This document shows, piece by piece, positions 1-7,512 of a stretch of 28,051 nt of DNA. Positions within the stretch are counted from its first letter, which is position 1, and every line of letters begins with the position of its first letter. The notes under the pieces were generated by a model. The model worked only from the letters and a program-made list of their open reading frames with translations. It did not search any database and was not told the origin of the DNA. Both the position numbers and the translations under genes were made by a program. The DNA lies in IMG/VR virus record IMGVR_UViG_3300032144_000035, positions 1-28,051 of that record; one strand, 5' to 3'. This DNA is from a virus.

Positions 1-3000
1 ACCTCATTCGCCTCAGTCATGAGCTCAAAGATGATGTTGCGAAACGCGGCTGCCGACTGCTCCAGCGCGGCTCGCTGCTCCGGCGTGACGGAGCTGAGCA
101 GTTGATTCAACTCCGCTTCCGCCATGACCGGCGAGCGGCCTTGTGGGTTGGCCAGCTCAGCCCGCACCCCCTGATGCGCCCGGTTGTGCCGGAACGTTTC
201 CAGCAACTCGAACGGGATGCCCTGCGCTTCCAGTGGAATGATCACCTGCTCGATGGCTTGCTCTTCGGCCAAGCCTTTGCGTTCCAGCTCGGCCAGCGTC
301 TTGTCAGCCTTTTCCAGCAACGCCATTTTCTCCGGGCCGAGCGTCTTGCGCATCGTCTGCATGTCGCGATAGGCGTCGAGTCCGCCCCGGATGCGTTGCA
401 GTTCGAGCACCTGCCCGAAGGTGTGTTCATCCAACCCGGCCTTCACGACCGGCTGAATCATCTCGTGATAAATCTTTTGCAGGTCCGCCGCATTGCGGTT
501 GTCATCAAACCGCCACTGCTCGTAGAGCTGGTCGAATTCGGACGGACGGCGCGGGTCTTTGCTGCCGAGCCGGCGGCGCACAAAACTTGCGATGTCGCTG
601 GATTGGATGCGCACCTTCGTAAGGAAATCTTTGAACGAATTGCGCGCGGCATCGCGGTAGGCGATCTTCTCATGCAGGATGGATTCGCCCTTCTCAAACC
701 CCTCGCGGGATTGCTGGAGTCGCTCACCCAGCACCGCCTCCGGTCCACGCGCGAGCAAATCCTGCAACGCAAAGAATTCCTCCTTGAACCGCTGCTTCTT
801 GTCCAGGTGCTCGAAGAAGGCTTTGTAAAATTTCGGGGCGCGCTGCTCCAGCAGCCCGGGCGAATTAAGCAGCACGCTGATGGCGTCCGCATACAATTCG
901 ACCGCGCTGTCACGATACTTGATGAACGATTCCGGTGAAGCCGCACGATCCCAGGGCCGCCAATAGGCGGACAGGTCCACGAGTTCCTGCCGGAGTTCCT
1001 TGTTGCTGAGTCCGCCGAACGACCCTTCCAGAAACTTATGCACGCTGCCGACGAGCCGCCCGATGAGGTTGCCGCGCTTCAATGTGCCCTCGGGCATGAA
1101 ATCGTTCACGTGCCCCAGCTCGTGCGCCAGCGTCATGGCCACCTGTTTGGGGTCGGAGAAAATCTTGGCGGACAGCTCGATGTCCTTTCCACGCGCCATG
1201 CCGCGCAGACTGGCTCGCATCCGTTTCACGGCCACTTCGCTGTTCGCAAATTCGCGGGCGAGTCGGAGAATCTCCGGCGTCTCCATCGGGCGGATGGCGT
1301 CCAACCCGCCGAACAACACGGGGAAGTCGGGTGAATCGTGGCCTTTGCTGGCCGCGTCAGCGGTGCCGGTTGGGGCGGAGGTGTGTTCCCCCTTTTCAAC
1401 CGGCAGCGCAATTGTTTCCCACTGTGCGGCGTGCTTGATTTTGTTTCCCCCAAGCTCTTTGAAGTGTTCCGCGATTTGAGAAACCGAGTAATTGTGCAGG
1501 CTTCCGATGCGGGTGGCATTTTCGATGTCACTCACAAATGCAGGCCGCTGGCCACGAAGTGACCGCGCCCAATCAATTGCCTTGGTGTCGCCCGGAATCT
1601 CCCCATTCGCGATTCCGTCTAAAATCTTTTGACCCGTCGCAATCCACTGCTCGCCGGCGCTGCGCAAGGCGGCTGTATCCGGAATTTCCGGATCGCCGGG
1701 CGGGCCGGACTTTCGTGGCGGCGTGCCTGAACGTGTGTCGAGCGCACGAGCGCGTTTCAGTACTTCTCCAAGCGCGGCGTGGGTATTCTCAATGGTGAAC
1801 ACCCCATCACCCGGAATCGAAATTGTGACTTTAGGACGCGGCTTGTCTCCTCTCAAGAGACGCTGCATGACCGACTCTCCAGTCATGGTCGCTTGGGCAA
1901 TGTTACCGCTGGCCGAACCGGCCATCTTCCGCTCCAGTGCGCCGGTTTTGCCATTCGTCGTTTCGGTTTCAATCGTCCACCCAAGGCCGGTTGATTCTCG
2001 AACCCTCAAACGCTGAGCTTTGTCCGGGGAATAGATGTAGAATTCCCGCTTTCCTTGAACCTTTCTCGGCTCGCTATAGAGCAATTCGGGCGCAGGCCCA
2101 AGCTTGGCCAAGGCATCCTCCAACCGCTGCACCAGTTCGGACTTCACTTCCTTCGCAGGTCGCTGGCCTTCGGTGCGCGCCACGGACTGAACTTCTTCGG
2201 CCACCTTCGCGACTGCTGCTGCCGGAGTTTCGACCTTCGGCAGTTCATCGGTGAGCCGTTGCTTGAGCGTGTTTGCTTCGGCCTTCGTCTTGATGTTCTG
2301 CTCGACGATACCGCCATCAACCTCCTTGCCTTCGGCGTTGCGGACCACGCGCTTGACCATCCAACCGCCCCGCGCCGCTCCGGTAGAGCTGACCCAATAA
2401 CGCACGACAGGTGACGGTTCGCCCGTTTTCCCGCTTCCCGGGGGTTTTGGTCCAGAAACGACCTCGCCAGTTGCCCCAGGACGCGTTTTGATTTCCGGCG
2501 AGGGTGAGGACACCGGGCGTTTTGATGGTGTTTCTGCCCCAAGGCCGCGTTGCACGCCCATCAACTGTTCCTTGATATTCGTCAGCCGGGCGAGGTCGGC
2601 GCTCGTCACATTGCCGCGCTGCTCCTGGTTGGTGATCCACCAACGCAAGTCGTTCAACGCGCCGCGAATCGCGCCGGCTCGCGTGGGGCTGTCAAATCCC
2701 CACGGCACACCGTAACCGGCAATGGACGTGTTGGCTTGAAAGATTGATTGCCACTGGCCATCCGGATTCTGGCGCACCTGGAACTCCACCAGCGGTGTCA
2801 CGTTGCCCTTGCTCAGTTTGGCGGAAAGTAAAACCTCGGGTGGGTGCGGTTTGGTTTCCGTCGGCAGCCCGCGCAGGTAGGCCGACCTTTCATCCGGCGT
2901 CAGGGTTTCAAACGGTTTTGGTGGGGCGGCAATCTTTCCTTCCGGAGCGGCCACCATCAGTTCCCGGGTGCGTCGTTCTATCTCAGCTAGGTGTCCCTGC

Positions 3001-4247
3001 AAAACTGCACCACGTTCCGCAATCACCTGCTCTGCTGGTTTGATCTGTTGCGTGCCTTCGGGCGCGACCGCCTTGCCTGCTTCCACTGCCGCCGACAACG
3101 TCTCCGGCGTCACCACTTCCTGCTGGATCGGTTCGCCCGTGGGCGTCTTGGTTTCGAGCACGTCCACGCCGCCCGCTGGTTTCTCGGCGGTGCTCATCCC
3201 GAGCAACTGGCCACCGCGCCCAGCTTCCAGCTCGGCCTTGGCCAAGGCGGGGTCAATCTTCTCCGGATTCACCAACGCTTCACCCCTCGTCGTCTCGACC
3301 GACACCAGCCCTTTCGCTTCCGGCTTCGCCTCACCCGGCGTCACGAGCGTGACCGCTTTCGGGTTGTAAGGATCAAGCGTGGCCTCCACCTGCACCTTGA
3401 GCGCGGCGGGAGATTCCGGCACGGGCACGGGTGGAGTTTGTGGCCGCTTCAATGGAATGTTATAGACTCCCGCCGGGGCGGCAGCGCGTTGGCCGCGCTC
3501 TCTCGGTGCTTGCCAATCACCGGAACTGACCGGGGGCGCGAACTCTGTCGCGTTGACCTGTTGTTCCAGCATGCGACCGGCGGTGCGCGCTGATGGTTCA
3601 ATCAACGGATGCTCCCGCGCCTGTCTGGCGAGCCCATGGGCGCCTTCGGCCATCATGCCCGCTTGCGCTAGCCCGATCACGCTCAGGCGCACAGCTTCTT
3701 GCGTGTCGCCCTCCTTGATCTTCTGCTGCACCGCTTGCACCTGGTCCGGCACTGAACCAGCAAAATCGGAAATGAAATAACCGGCGAGCGCAGTTCCTAG
3801 CTTCTGGCCTGCTGGTGTCGCCAGCACAGACGGATGCACTGCCAGCATGGGCGACGGGGTGGCCATCAATGCGTTGATGATTCCAACATCGCCGCCTGGT
3901 GGTCCGGCCAAGCCGCTAGCTTCCGCCGCTTCGCGCTCGATGTCGGTCGGCCCCAGCAGAGCGCGGCCAAGCTGACTCTCCCGCAATCGCTGGCCTAATG
4001 ACGGGCCTTCACCTGAAAGCGTTTGCTTGACCGGCAGAGTGGCCGCTAGTTGCTGCTGTCGGGTGTAATTGTCCATCGCCAGCTCCTCCCGGCTCGCAGC
4101 GGCGCCGGTCACCTCGCGTGCCAACGCGGACGATTCCCGCTCCTGCTGGGCATACAACCCTTCCACCTGCCGCTGAATGTCAGCGTCATTAAAGTCATCG
4201 GTAAACTCCACCACGCCGATGCCGTCAACTTGGACTTGCTTGGGCAC
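1..4247 (-). CDS. Giant polyvalent-type virion protein with zincin metallopeptidase domain (partial, runs off left edge)
   Basis: An open frame of at least 1415 codons with no stop down to base 1. The start is taken as GTG at 4247 (PKQVQVDGIGVVEFTDD follows), six bases after the preceding gene's TGA and in its frame. Residues 1-250 are helical, then come long Pro/Ala/Glu linkers and small beta regions (about 470-840). From about 990 a metallopeptidase domain appears: FFPVLFGG-like entry, RLAREFANSEVAVKRMR, then AMTLAHELGHVNDFMPEGTL with HELGH at 1042-1046, and ELYADAISVLLNSPG with E1117 as probable third zinc ligand (gluzincin-like). A long coiled-coil region follows. It resembles the large multi-domain phage proteins thought to be injected with the DNA. 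The metallopeptidase is well supported; the overall role is inferred. Confidence 0.85.
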   Translation of the reverse strand, partial: MPKQVQVDGIGVVEFTDDFNDADIQRQVEGLYAQQERESSALAREVTGAAASREELAMDNYTRQQQLAATLPVKQTLSGEGPSLGQRLRESQLGRALLGPTDIEREAAEASGLAGPPGGDVGIINALMATPSPMLAVHPSVLATPAGQKLGTALAGYFISDFAGSVPDQVQAVQQKIKEGDTQEAVRLSVIGLAQAGMMAEGAHGLARQAREHPLIEPSARTAGRMLEQQVNATEFAPPVSSGDWQAPRERGQRAAAPAGVYNIPLKRPQTPPVPVPESPAALKVQVEATLDPYNPKAVTLVTPGEAKPEAKGLVSVETTRGEALVNPEKIDPALAKAELEAGRGGQLLGMSTAEKPAGGVDVLETKTPTGEPIQQEVVTPETLSAAVEAGKAVAPEGTQQIKPAEQVIAERGAVLQGHLAEIERRTRELMVAAPEGKIAAPPKPFETLTPDERSAYLRGLPTETKPHPPEVLLSAKLSKGNVTPLVEFQVRQNPDGQWQSIFQANTSIAGYGVPWGFDSPTRAGAIRGALNDLRWWITNQEQRGNVTSADLARLTNIKEQLMGVQRGLGAETPSKRPVSSPSPEIKTRPGATGEVVSGPKPPGSGKTGEPSPVVRYWVSSTGAARGGWMVKRVVRNAEGKEVDGGIVEQNIKTKAEANTLKQRLTDELPKVETPAAAVAKVAEEVQSVARTEGQRPAKEVKSELVQRLEDALAKLGPAPELLYSEPRKVQGKREFYIYSPDKAQRLRVRESTGLGWTIETETTNGKTGALERKMAGSASGNIAQATMTGESVMQRLLRGDKPRPKVTISIPGDGVFTIENTHAALGEVLKRARALDTRSGTPPRKSGPPGDPEIPDTAALRSAGEQWIATGQKILDGIANGEIPGDTKAIDWARSLRGQRPAFVSDIENATRIGSLHNYSVSQIAEHFKELGGNKIKHAAQWETIALPVEKGEHTSAPTGTADAASKGHDSPDFPVLFGGLDAIRPMETPEILRLAREFANSEVAVKRMRASLRGMARGKDIELSAKIFSDPKQVAMTLAHELGHVNDFMPEGTLKRGNLIGRLVGSVHKFLEGSFGGLSNKELRQELVDLSAYWRPWDRAASPESFIKYRDSAVELYADAISVLLNSPGLLEQRAPKFYKAFFEHLDKKQRFKEEFFALQDLLARGPEAVLGERLQQSREGFEKGESILHEKIAYRDAARNSFKDFLTKVRIQSSDIASFVRRRLGSKDPRRPSEFDQLYEQWRFDDNRNAADLQKIYHEMIQPVVKAGLDEHTFGQVLELQRIRGGLDAYRDMQTMRKTLGPEKMALLEKADKTLAELERKGLAEEQAIEQVIIPLEAQGIPFELLETFRHNRAHQGVRAELANPQGRSPVMAEAELNQLLSSVTPEQRAALEQSAAAFRNIIFELMTEANE

Positions 4248-4250
4248 GCG

Positions 4251-5459
4251 TCAGTAAGTTTCAACCTGGCCGGTCTTTGGGTTCTTGCGGTAACGAAACA
4301 CCGGCGGGTTGGTGGTCGCCGTATCGGCGCCACGAGCAACGTCATCCCCACCCTCAAGGTCGGCGAGTTGTTCCGCGATGGCGGCAATCTTCTTATCGTA
4401 GGCACTGGACGCGGTGGGGTTATACGACACCCGGCTCTGCGCATCCACGAGTGTGTTAAGCTGCTTGGAAAGGCGATTGTATTTGTCCTTGTCCTTCACC
4501 TGCCCGGTCTGCAACGGCGTCACGCCACTGCGGCCCGGCAGACCGACGCCAAGATTCTCACCGCGCGGCCCCGTGATGGCCACCGCGTTGCCGGCGCGGG
4601 CTGGGTTGACTCCCGACGGCGAAAGGATGTTGCCGTAAGTGGCGAAGCGCGTGCCGCTCACCGGGTCTTCCTCAAACTGCAACGAAGGTGCTAGCTTGCC
4701 GCCCGCCCGGGCCGTCTGTTGGAGAATCTCCTGTGCAGCGGGTGCGGCCGGATTCGCAAAGGCAGCGGCCTGCACATCCTCGAAGTTGCTGCGGATCGGC
4801 GCCCCACCTCCACGCGCGAAGGTCGCCGCCGTCGCCGCATTCTGGAATGCCGTGTTCGCGGCGTTGTCCTGTTGCAGGCCGGCAGTCTGCGCGGTGGCGC
4901 GGGCTGTCAATGCCGCATACTCGTTCAACTTCGCCAGCACTTCCTTCTGGGCGTTGGCCTGGATGGCGCCACCCACCACCGCCATCTTCTCACGCGAACC
5001 GAGCGTGCTCCACTGCCCCTTGGTCACACCAAAGGCGCTGGGCTCTTCACCGGGAGCGGTCAATGCACCTTCGGCCATCGCCTTCCACATCGAGTCCGCT
5101 GACTTACCGGCGAGTTCGAGCTGCTTGAAATTCATCGCGCCGCCCTGGCTTCGCCCGCCACCACCAGAGAATGCTGATGGCGTTCCACCGCCGCCACCTT
5201 GATTCAGGCTCGCGTCCACGTTGGTCATGAAACCTTGGAAGGCGCCGCCGGCTGGAGTTTGTTTGCCCATCACTCCGGGATTGGCTGCGCCTTGAAACGC
5301 ACCGACGGTGCCGCTACCCAAGGCGCCACCGATGGCACCCATGGCGTCCCAACCTTGCTTGTTGGACTGCCAATCGCGTTCGAGCATGGCTTGCACGCCG
5401 GAGAAATTGCCCCAGCCGCCACCCACGTTGTTGCCGATGTAGGGAGATTGATACGCCAT
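4251..5459 (-). CDS. Putative second internal virion protein, Gly/Ala-rich
   Basis: A 402-residue protein starting MAYQSPYIGNNVGGGW. The first 120 residues are Gly-rich with few hydrophobic cores; the rest is Ala-rich helical (EVLAKLNEYAALTARATAQT, QQDNAANTAFQNAATAATFA) with a later DKDKYNRLSKQLNTLVDAQS helix. There is no signal peptide. Ejection-protein character is inferred from composition and location. It ends at a TGA (4251-4253). The next, giant gene begins two codons later in the same reading frame, so the two would be one protein if the UGA were read through. Confidence 0.6.
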   Translation of the reverse strand: MAYQSPYIGNNVGGGWGNFSGVQAMLERDWQSNKQGWDAMGAIGGALGSGTVGAFQGAANPGVMGKQTPAGGAFQGFMTNVDASLNQGGGGGTPSAFSGGGGRSQGGAMNFKQLELAGKSADSMWKAMAEGALTAPGEEPSAFGVTKGQWSTLGSREKMAVVGGAIQANAQKEVLAKLNEYAALTARATAQTAGLQQDNAANTAFQNAATAATFARGGGAPIRSNFEDVQAAAFANPAAPAAQEILQQTARAGGKLAPSLQFEEDPVSGTRFATYGNILSPSGVNPARAGNAVAITGPRGENLGVGLPGRSGVTPLQTGQVKDKDKYNRLSKQLNTLVDAQSRVSYNPTASSAYDKKIAAIAEQLADLEGGDDVARGADTATTNPPVFRYRKNPKTGQVETY

Positions 5460-5463
5460 AAAG

Positions 5464-6243
5464 TTAGACGAACGCACTCGCAATGCCGCCCACGAATTGT
5501 CCGGCGGCGCCGCTCACCTGCCCCACTTTGGCCATCGTGCTGGGGTCGGCGAACATGGCCGCGAGTTGCTGGTTCGAGTTGTAGATGTTGCCGGCGTAAG
5601 CCGACTCCGGATTGAAGATGTTCCCCGGCTGCATCGCCTGCGCCTGGTTGGTGGCGGTGCTGGGCCGGCCCAGGATTTGCAGGAATGGATCACCGACCAC
5701 GGCTTGATTGTAGCCGAGCACGTTGCCGGCAAAACCCTGCCGGTCGCGGAGCATCTTCTGGCCGAGGTTGTATTGCGAAAGCAGCTCGTCGCCAATGGCT
5801 GAGTTGCTACCCGAAAGCCCACGCGCCGCAAACGCCGCCCGGCTCGCTTGCGTCACTTCGCGCATCTCCCCCGGAGTCAGGCTTGTCCCCGCCACCAGAC
5901 CTTCCTCGGCCTGTTGATTCAGCAACTCCAGCAATCTGGCGCTGTCCGGGTTGGACGCCAGAATGGCTTCGCGGGCCGCCGGGCCGAGCGTAGCCACGTC
6001 GCTGATGTCTGCTGCGCGTTGGTTCGTGGCCTGCCCGGCCAGCAATTGTGTCAGGCCCGGCGTGCCGTTCGCGCCGTTGAGCAGGGTGTTGAGATTGCGC
6101 AACGCCAGCTCCGAATACATCGGCTGATACTGCGCTTCGCTCGCGTAGAGTTGCGGCGCGAGGTCGATCTGCGCCTGCAAGGTGTCGCGGGTTTCCTGCC
6201 CGTAATTCCGGGCGTCTGGTGCATCAGGTGAAAAGCAGCCCAT
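5464..6243 (-). CDS. Putative internal virion/ejection protein
   Basis: A 259-residue protein starting MGCFSPDAPDARNYG. It is helical and Ala/Gln/Asn-rich: LYASEAQYQPMYSELALRNL, DVATLGPAAREAILASNPDS, REVTQASRAAFAARGLSGSN, NLGQKMLRDRQGFAGNVLGY. The C-terminus is Gly/Ala-rich and slightly hydrophobic (GQFVGGIASAFV). This composition and gene position (after tail genes and before a giant protein) fit the ejected internal proteins of podoviruses. The ATG lies two bases after the GNAT-like gene's stop and has no Shine-Dalgarno. The call is by pattern, not by a defined motif. Confidence 0.6.
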   Translation of the reverse strand: MGCFSPDAPDARNYGQETRDTLQAQIDLAPQLYASEAQYQPMYSELALRNLNTLLNGANGTPGLTQLLAGQATNQRAADISDVATLGPAAREAILASNPDSARLLELLNQQAEEGLVAGTSLTPGEMREVTQASRAAFAARGLSGSNSAIGDELLSQYNLGQKMLRDRQGFAGNVLGYNQAVVGDPFLQILGRPSTATNQAQAMQPGNIFNPESAYAGNIYNSNQQLAAMFADPSTMAKVGQVSGAAGQFVGGIASAFV

Positions 6244-6245
6244 AA

Positions 6246-6623
6246 CTATAATCGCTTGAGGTTGAAACTGGACCAGCCCAGCGGCGTGTAGCCGAGTTTG
6301 CGGATGTGGGGAATGAACGGACTGTTCTGCGCGCACGGCATGCAGATGAGCGTCTGCCCCTGCTCGGTCGCGAGCCGCTCCGCTTCCCGCAGGCACGTGA
6401 GACTGTCGCGGGCGCGGCCCTTCTGGGAATGAATCCAGACGTTCAGCATCATCACGCTCCCAATCGAACCGTAACCGATGATCTCGCCGGCCTTCTCGAC
6501 GACATGCGTCGCCGCCACAACCACGTGGTTGTCCTCGGCGGCGGCAGCATGGAGTTCCAACAATTCCTGCTGGCTTTCGATGCGGCGCACCCGGGCGCGT
6601 TCACTGGTGGTGGCGGTGTTCAT
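6246..6623 (-). CDS. GNAT-like acetyltransferase fold protein
   Basis: A 125-residue protein. The middle and C-terminal parts read like a small GNAT fold: VVAATHVVEKAGEIIGYGSI (strand pair), VMMLNVWIHSQ, an SLTCLREAERLATEQ helix, LICMPCAQNSPFIPHIRKLG and YTPLGWSSFNL. The last two correspond to the usual C-terminal helix before the GFxxxG-type strand. The acetyl-CoA-binding Q/RxxGxG/A loop is degenerate (QKGRARDS). It lies between a tail fibre and an ejection-type protein, where similar small GNAT-like genes occur in some short-tailed phages. Function and activity are uncertain. The start overlaps the fibre stop. Confidence 0.55.
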   Translation of the reverse strand: MNTATTSERARVRRIESQQELLELHAAAAEDNHVVVAATHVVEKAGEIIGYGSIGSVMMLNVWIHSQKGRARDSLTCLREAERLATEQGQTLICMPCAQNSPFIPHIRKLGYTPLGWSSFNLKRL

Positions 6624-7507
6624 TTCTCCGCGTAAGCCTTCAAGCGCCAGCTCGACGTGGTGATGGTGTCGTGCTGCCCGTTACTCGTGTTCTGCACGTA
6701 GATGCTCGCGTCATTGGCGCGCACGCAAATCAGATTCGTATCGTTGGCCCGGGCGCTGAAACTGTTGCGCGAGGACGCGTTGGTGAAGTGCTCGATGCCC
6801 ACTTCCTCCCCAACCGCGTGGTTGCGGTCGGTCGTGGTGCATACCATCACCCATCGCACGAAGCGCGGGGTGGCTGACAAGCCATGCGCCAACGTCACCG
6901 CGTCACCCGCTGCTGGCACGGATTGGTTCGTGCCGGTGTAGGTCACAGCGGTATTCGCGGCAATCGCCCCGGCAATCGCCGTCGATGCCTGGGTGATGGT
7001 GGATTTCTTGCAGACGTTGGCTGCGGCGGAATCCCCAATCAACAAGAGGTCCGCCGCCACGGGCGTGGCCTTCGCGGTCGCGTCGGCGATGAAGTCTGTC
7101 GCCACCAACGCTTCGCCGATGGCCGGAGCGGCCTGCGTGATGGTGGACTTCTTGGCGATGTTGGAATCTGCGGAATCCCCGATGATCAACAGGTCCGCCG
7201 GCACGGGCGCGGTCTTCGCCGTCGCGTCGGCGATGAAATCACTTTCCAGATTTGCAAAGCTCACCTGCCCGGCGTAAAGCAGACCACTCAGCACCACCTT
7301 GCGCAGCGCACCCGCCCCGCCACCGGCGGACGCATCCCAAATCATCAGGTAATCGCCGCTAGCCGTCGCACCGCCGATGTCGGTCTGATCCGTGATGGCG
7401 CCCGGCAACAAAATCGCGCCGTCCACCAACGTGTTCAGGTTGGTGTAAGTCACCTGGTTGCCCGGGCTGCCGGCGGTGTAACTCGTGCCTTTGGAAATCT
7501 GCGACAT
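6620..7507 (-). CDS. Tail fibre protein with 48-residue tandem repeat
   Basis: A 295-residue protein with the strongest ribosome site in the left part (GGAGGAAT, about 10 bases before the ATG). The N-terminus is short and flexible. Residues 51-75 (DYLMIWDASAGG... KVVLSG) and then two near copies (90-137 and 138-181) of a 48-residue unit built on DFIADATAK, ADLLxIGDSA and KKSTITQA form a repetitive shaft. The C-terminal 100 residues are beta-rich (VTLAHGLSATPRFVRWVMVC, GEEVGIEHFTN, ending SSWRLKAYAEK), like the terminal domain of other phage fibres. It would contact the host surface. The stop overlaps the next start as ATGA. Confidence 0.75.
   Translation of the reverse strand: MSQISKGTSYTAGSPGNQVTYTNLNTLVDGAILLPGAITDQTDIGGATASGDYLMIWDASAGGGAGALRKVVLSGLLYAGQVSFANLESDFIADATAKTAPVPADLLIIGDSADSNIAKKSTITQAAPAIGEALVATDFIADATAKATPVAADLLLIGDSAAANVCKKSTITQASTAIAGAIAANTAVTYTGTNQSVPAAGDAVTLAHGLSATPRFVRWVMVCTTTDRNHAVGEEVGIEHFTNASSRNSFSARANDTNLICVRANDASIYVQNTSNGQHDTITTSSWRLKAYAEK
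6965..7240 (-). repeat. Tandem coding repeat, 144-base period, in the tail fibre gene
   Basis: Residues 90-137 and 138-181 of the fibre read nearly the same: DFIADATAKTAPVPADLLII and DFIADATAKATPVAADLLLI, then GDSADSNIAKKSTITQA and GDSAAANVCKKSTITQA. A weaker third copy precedes them. This is a duplicated fibre-shaft module. Confidence 0.85.
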
Positions 7508-7512
7508 AAATT

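Noticed and set aside
102-938. 278-codon plus-strand open frame at the left edge
   Set aside because: It lies wholly opposite the giant minus-strand frame, which has clear protein motifs; the plus-strand translation shows only shadow composition.
2410-2470. P-loop-like GSGKTG in the giant protein
   Set aside because: It sits in a Pro/Ser-rich linker (KPPGSGKTGEPSP), lacks the first Gly of the GxxxxGK[ST] pattern and has no Walker B strand nearby.
4240-4260. General recoding of UGA as an amino acid
   Set aside because: UGA is the stop in most ATGA/GTGA overlaps here, so the standard code applies; only local read-through remains possible.
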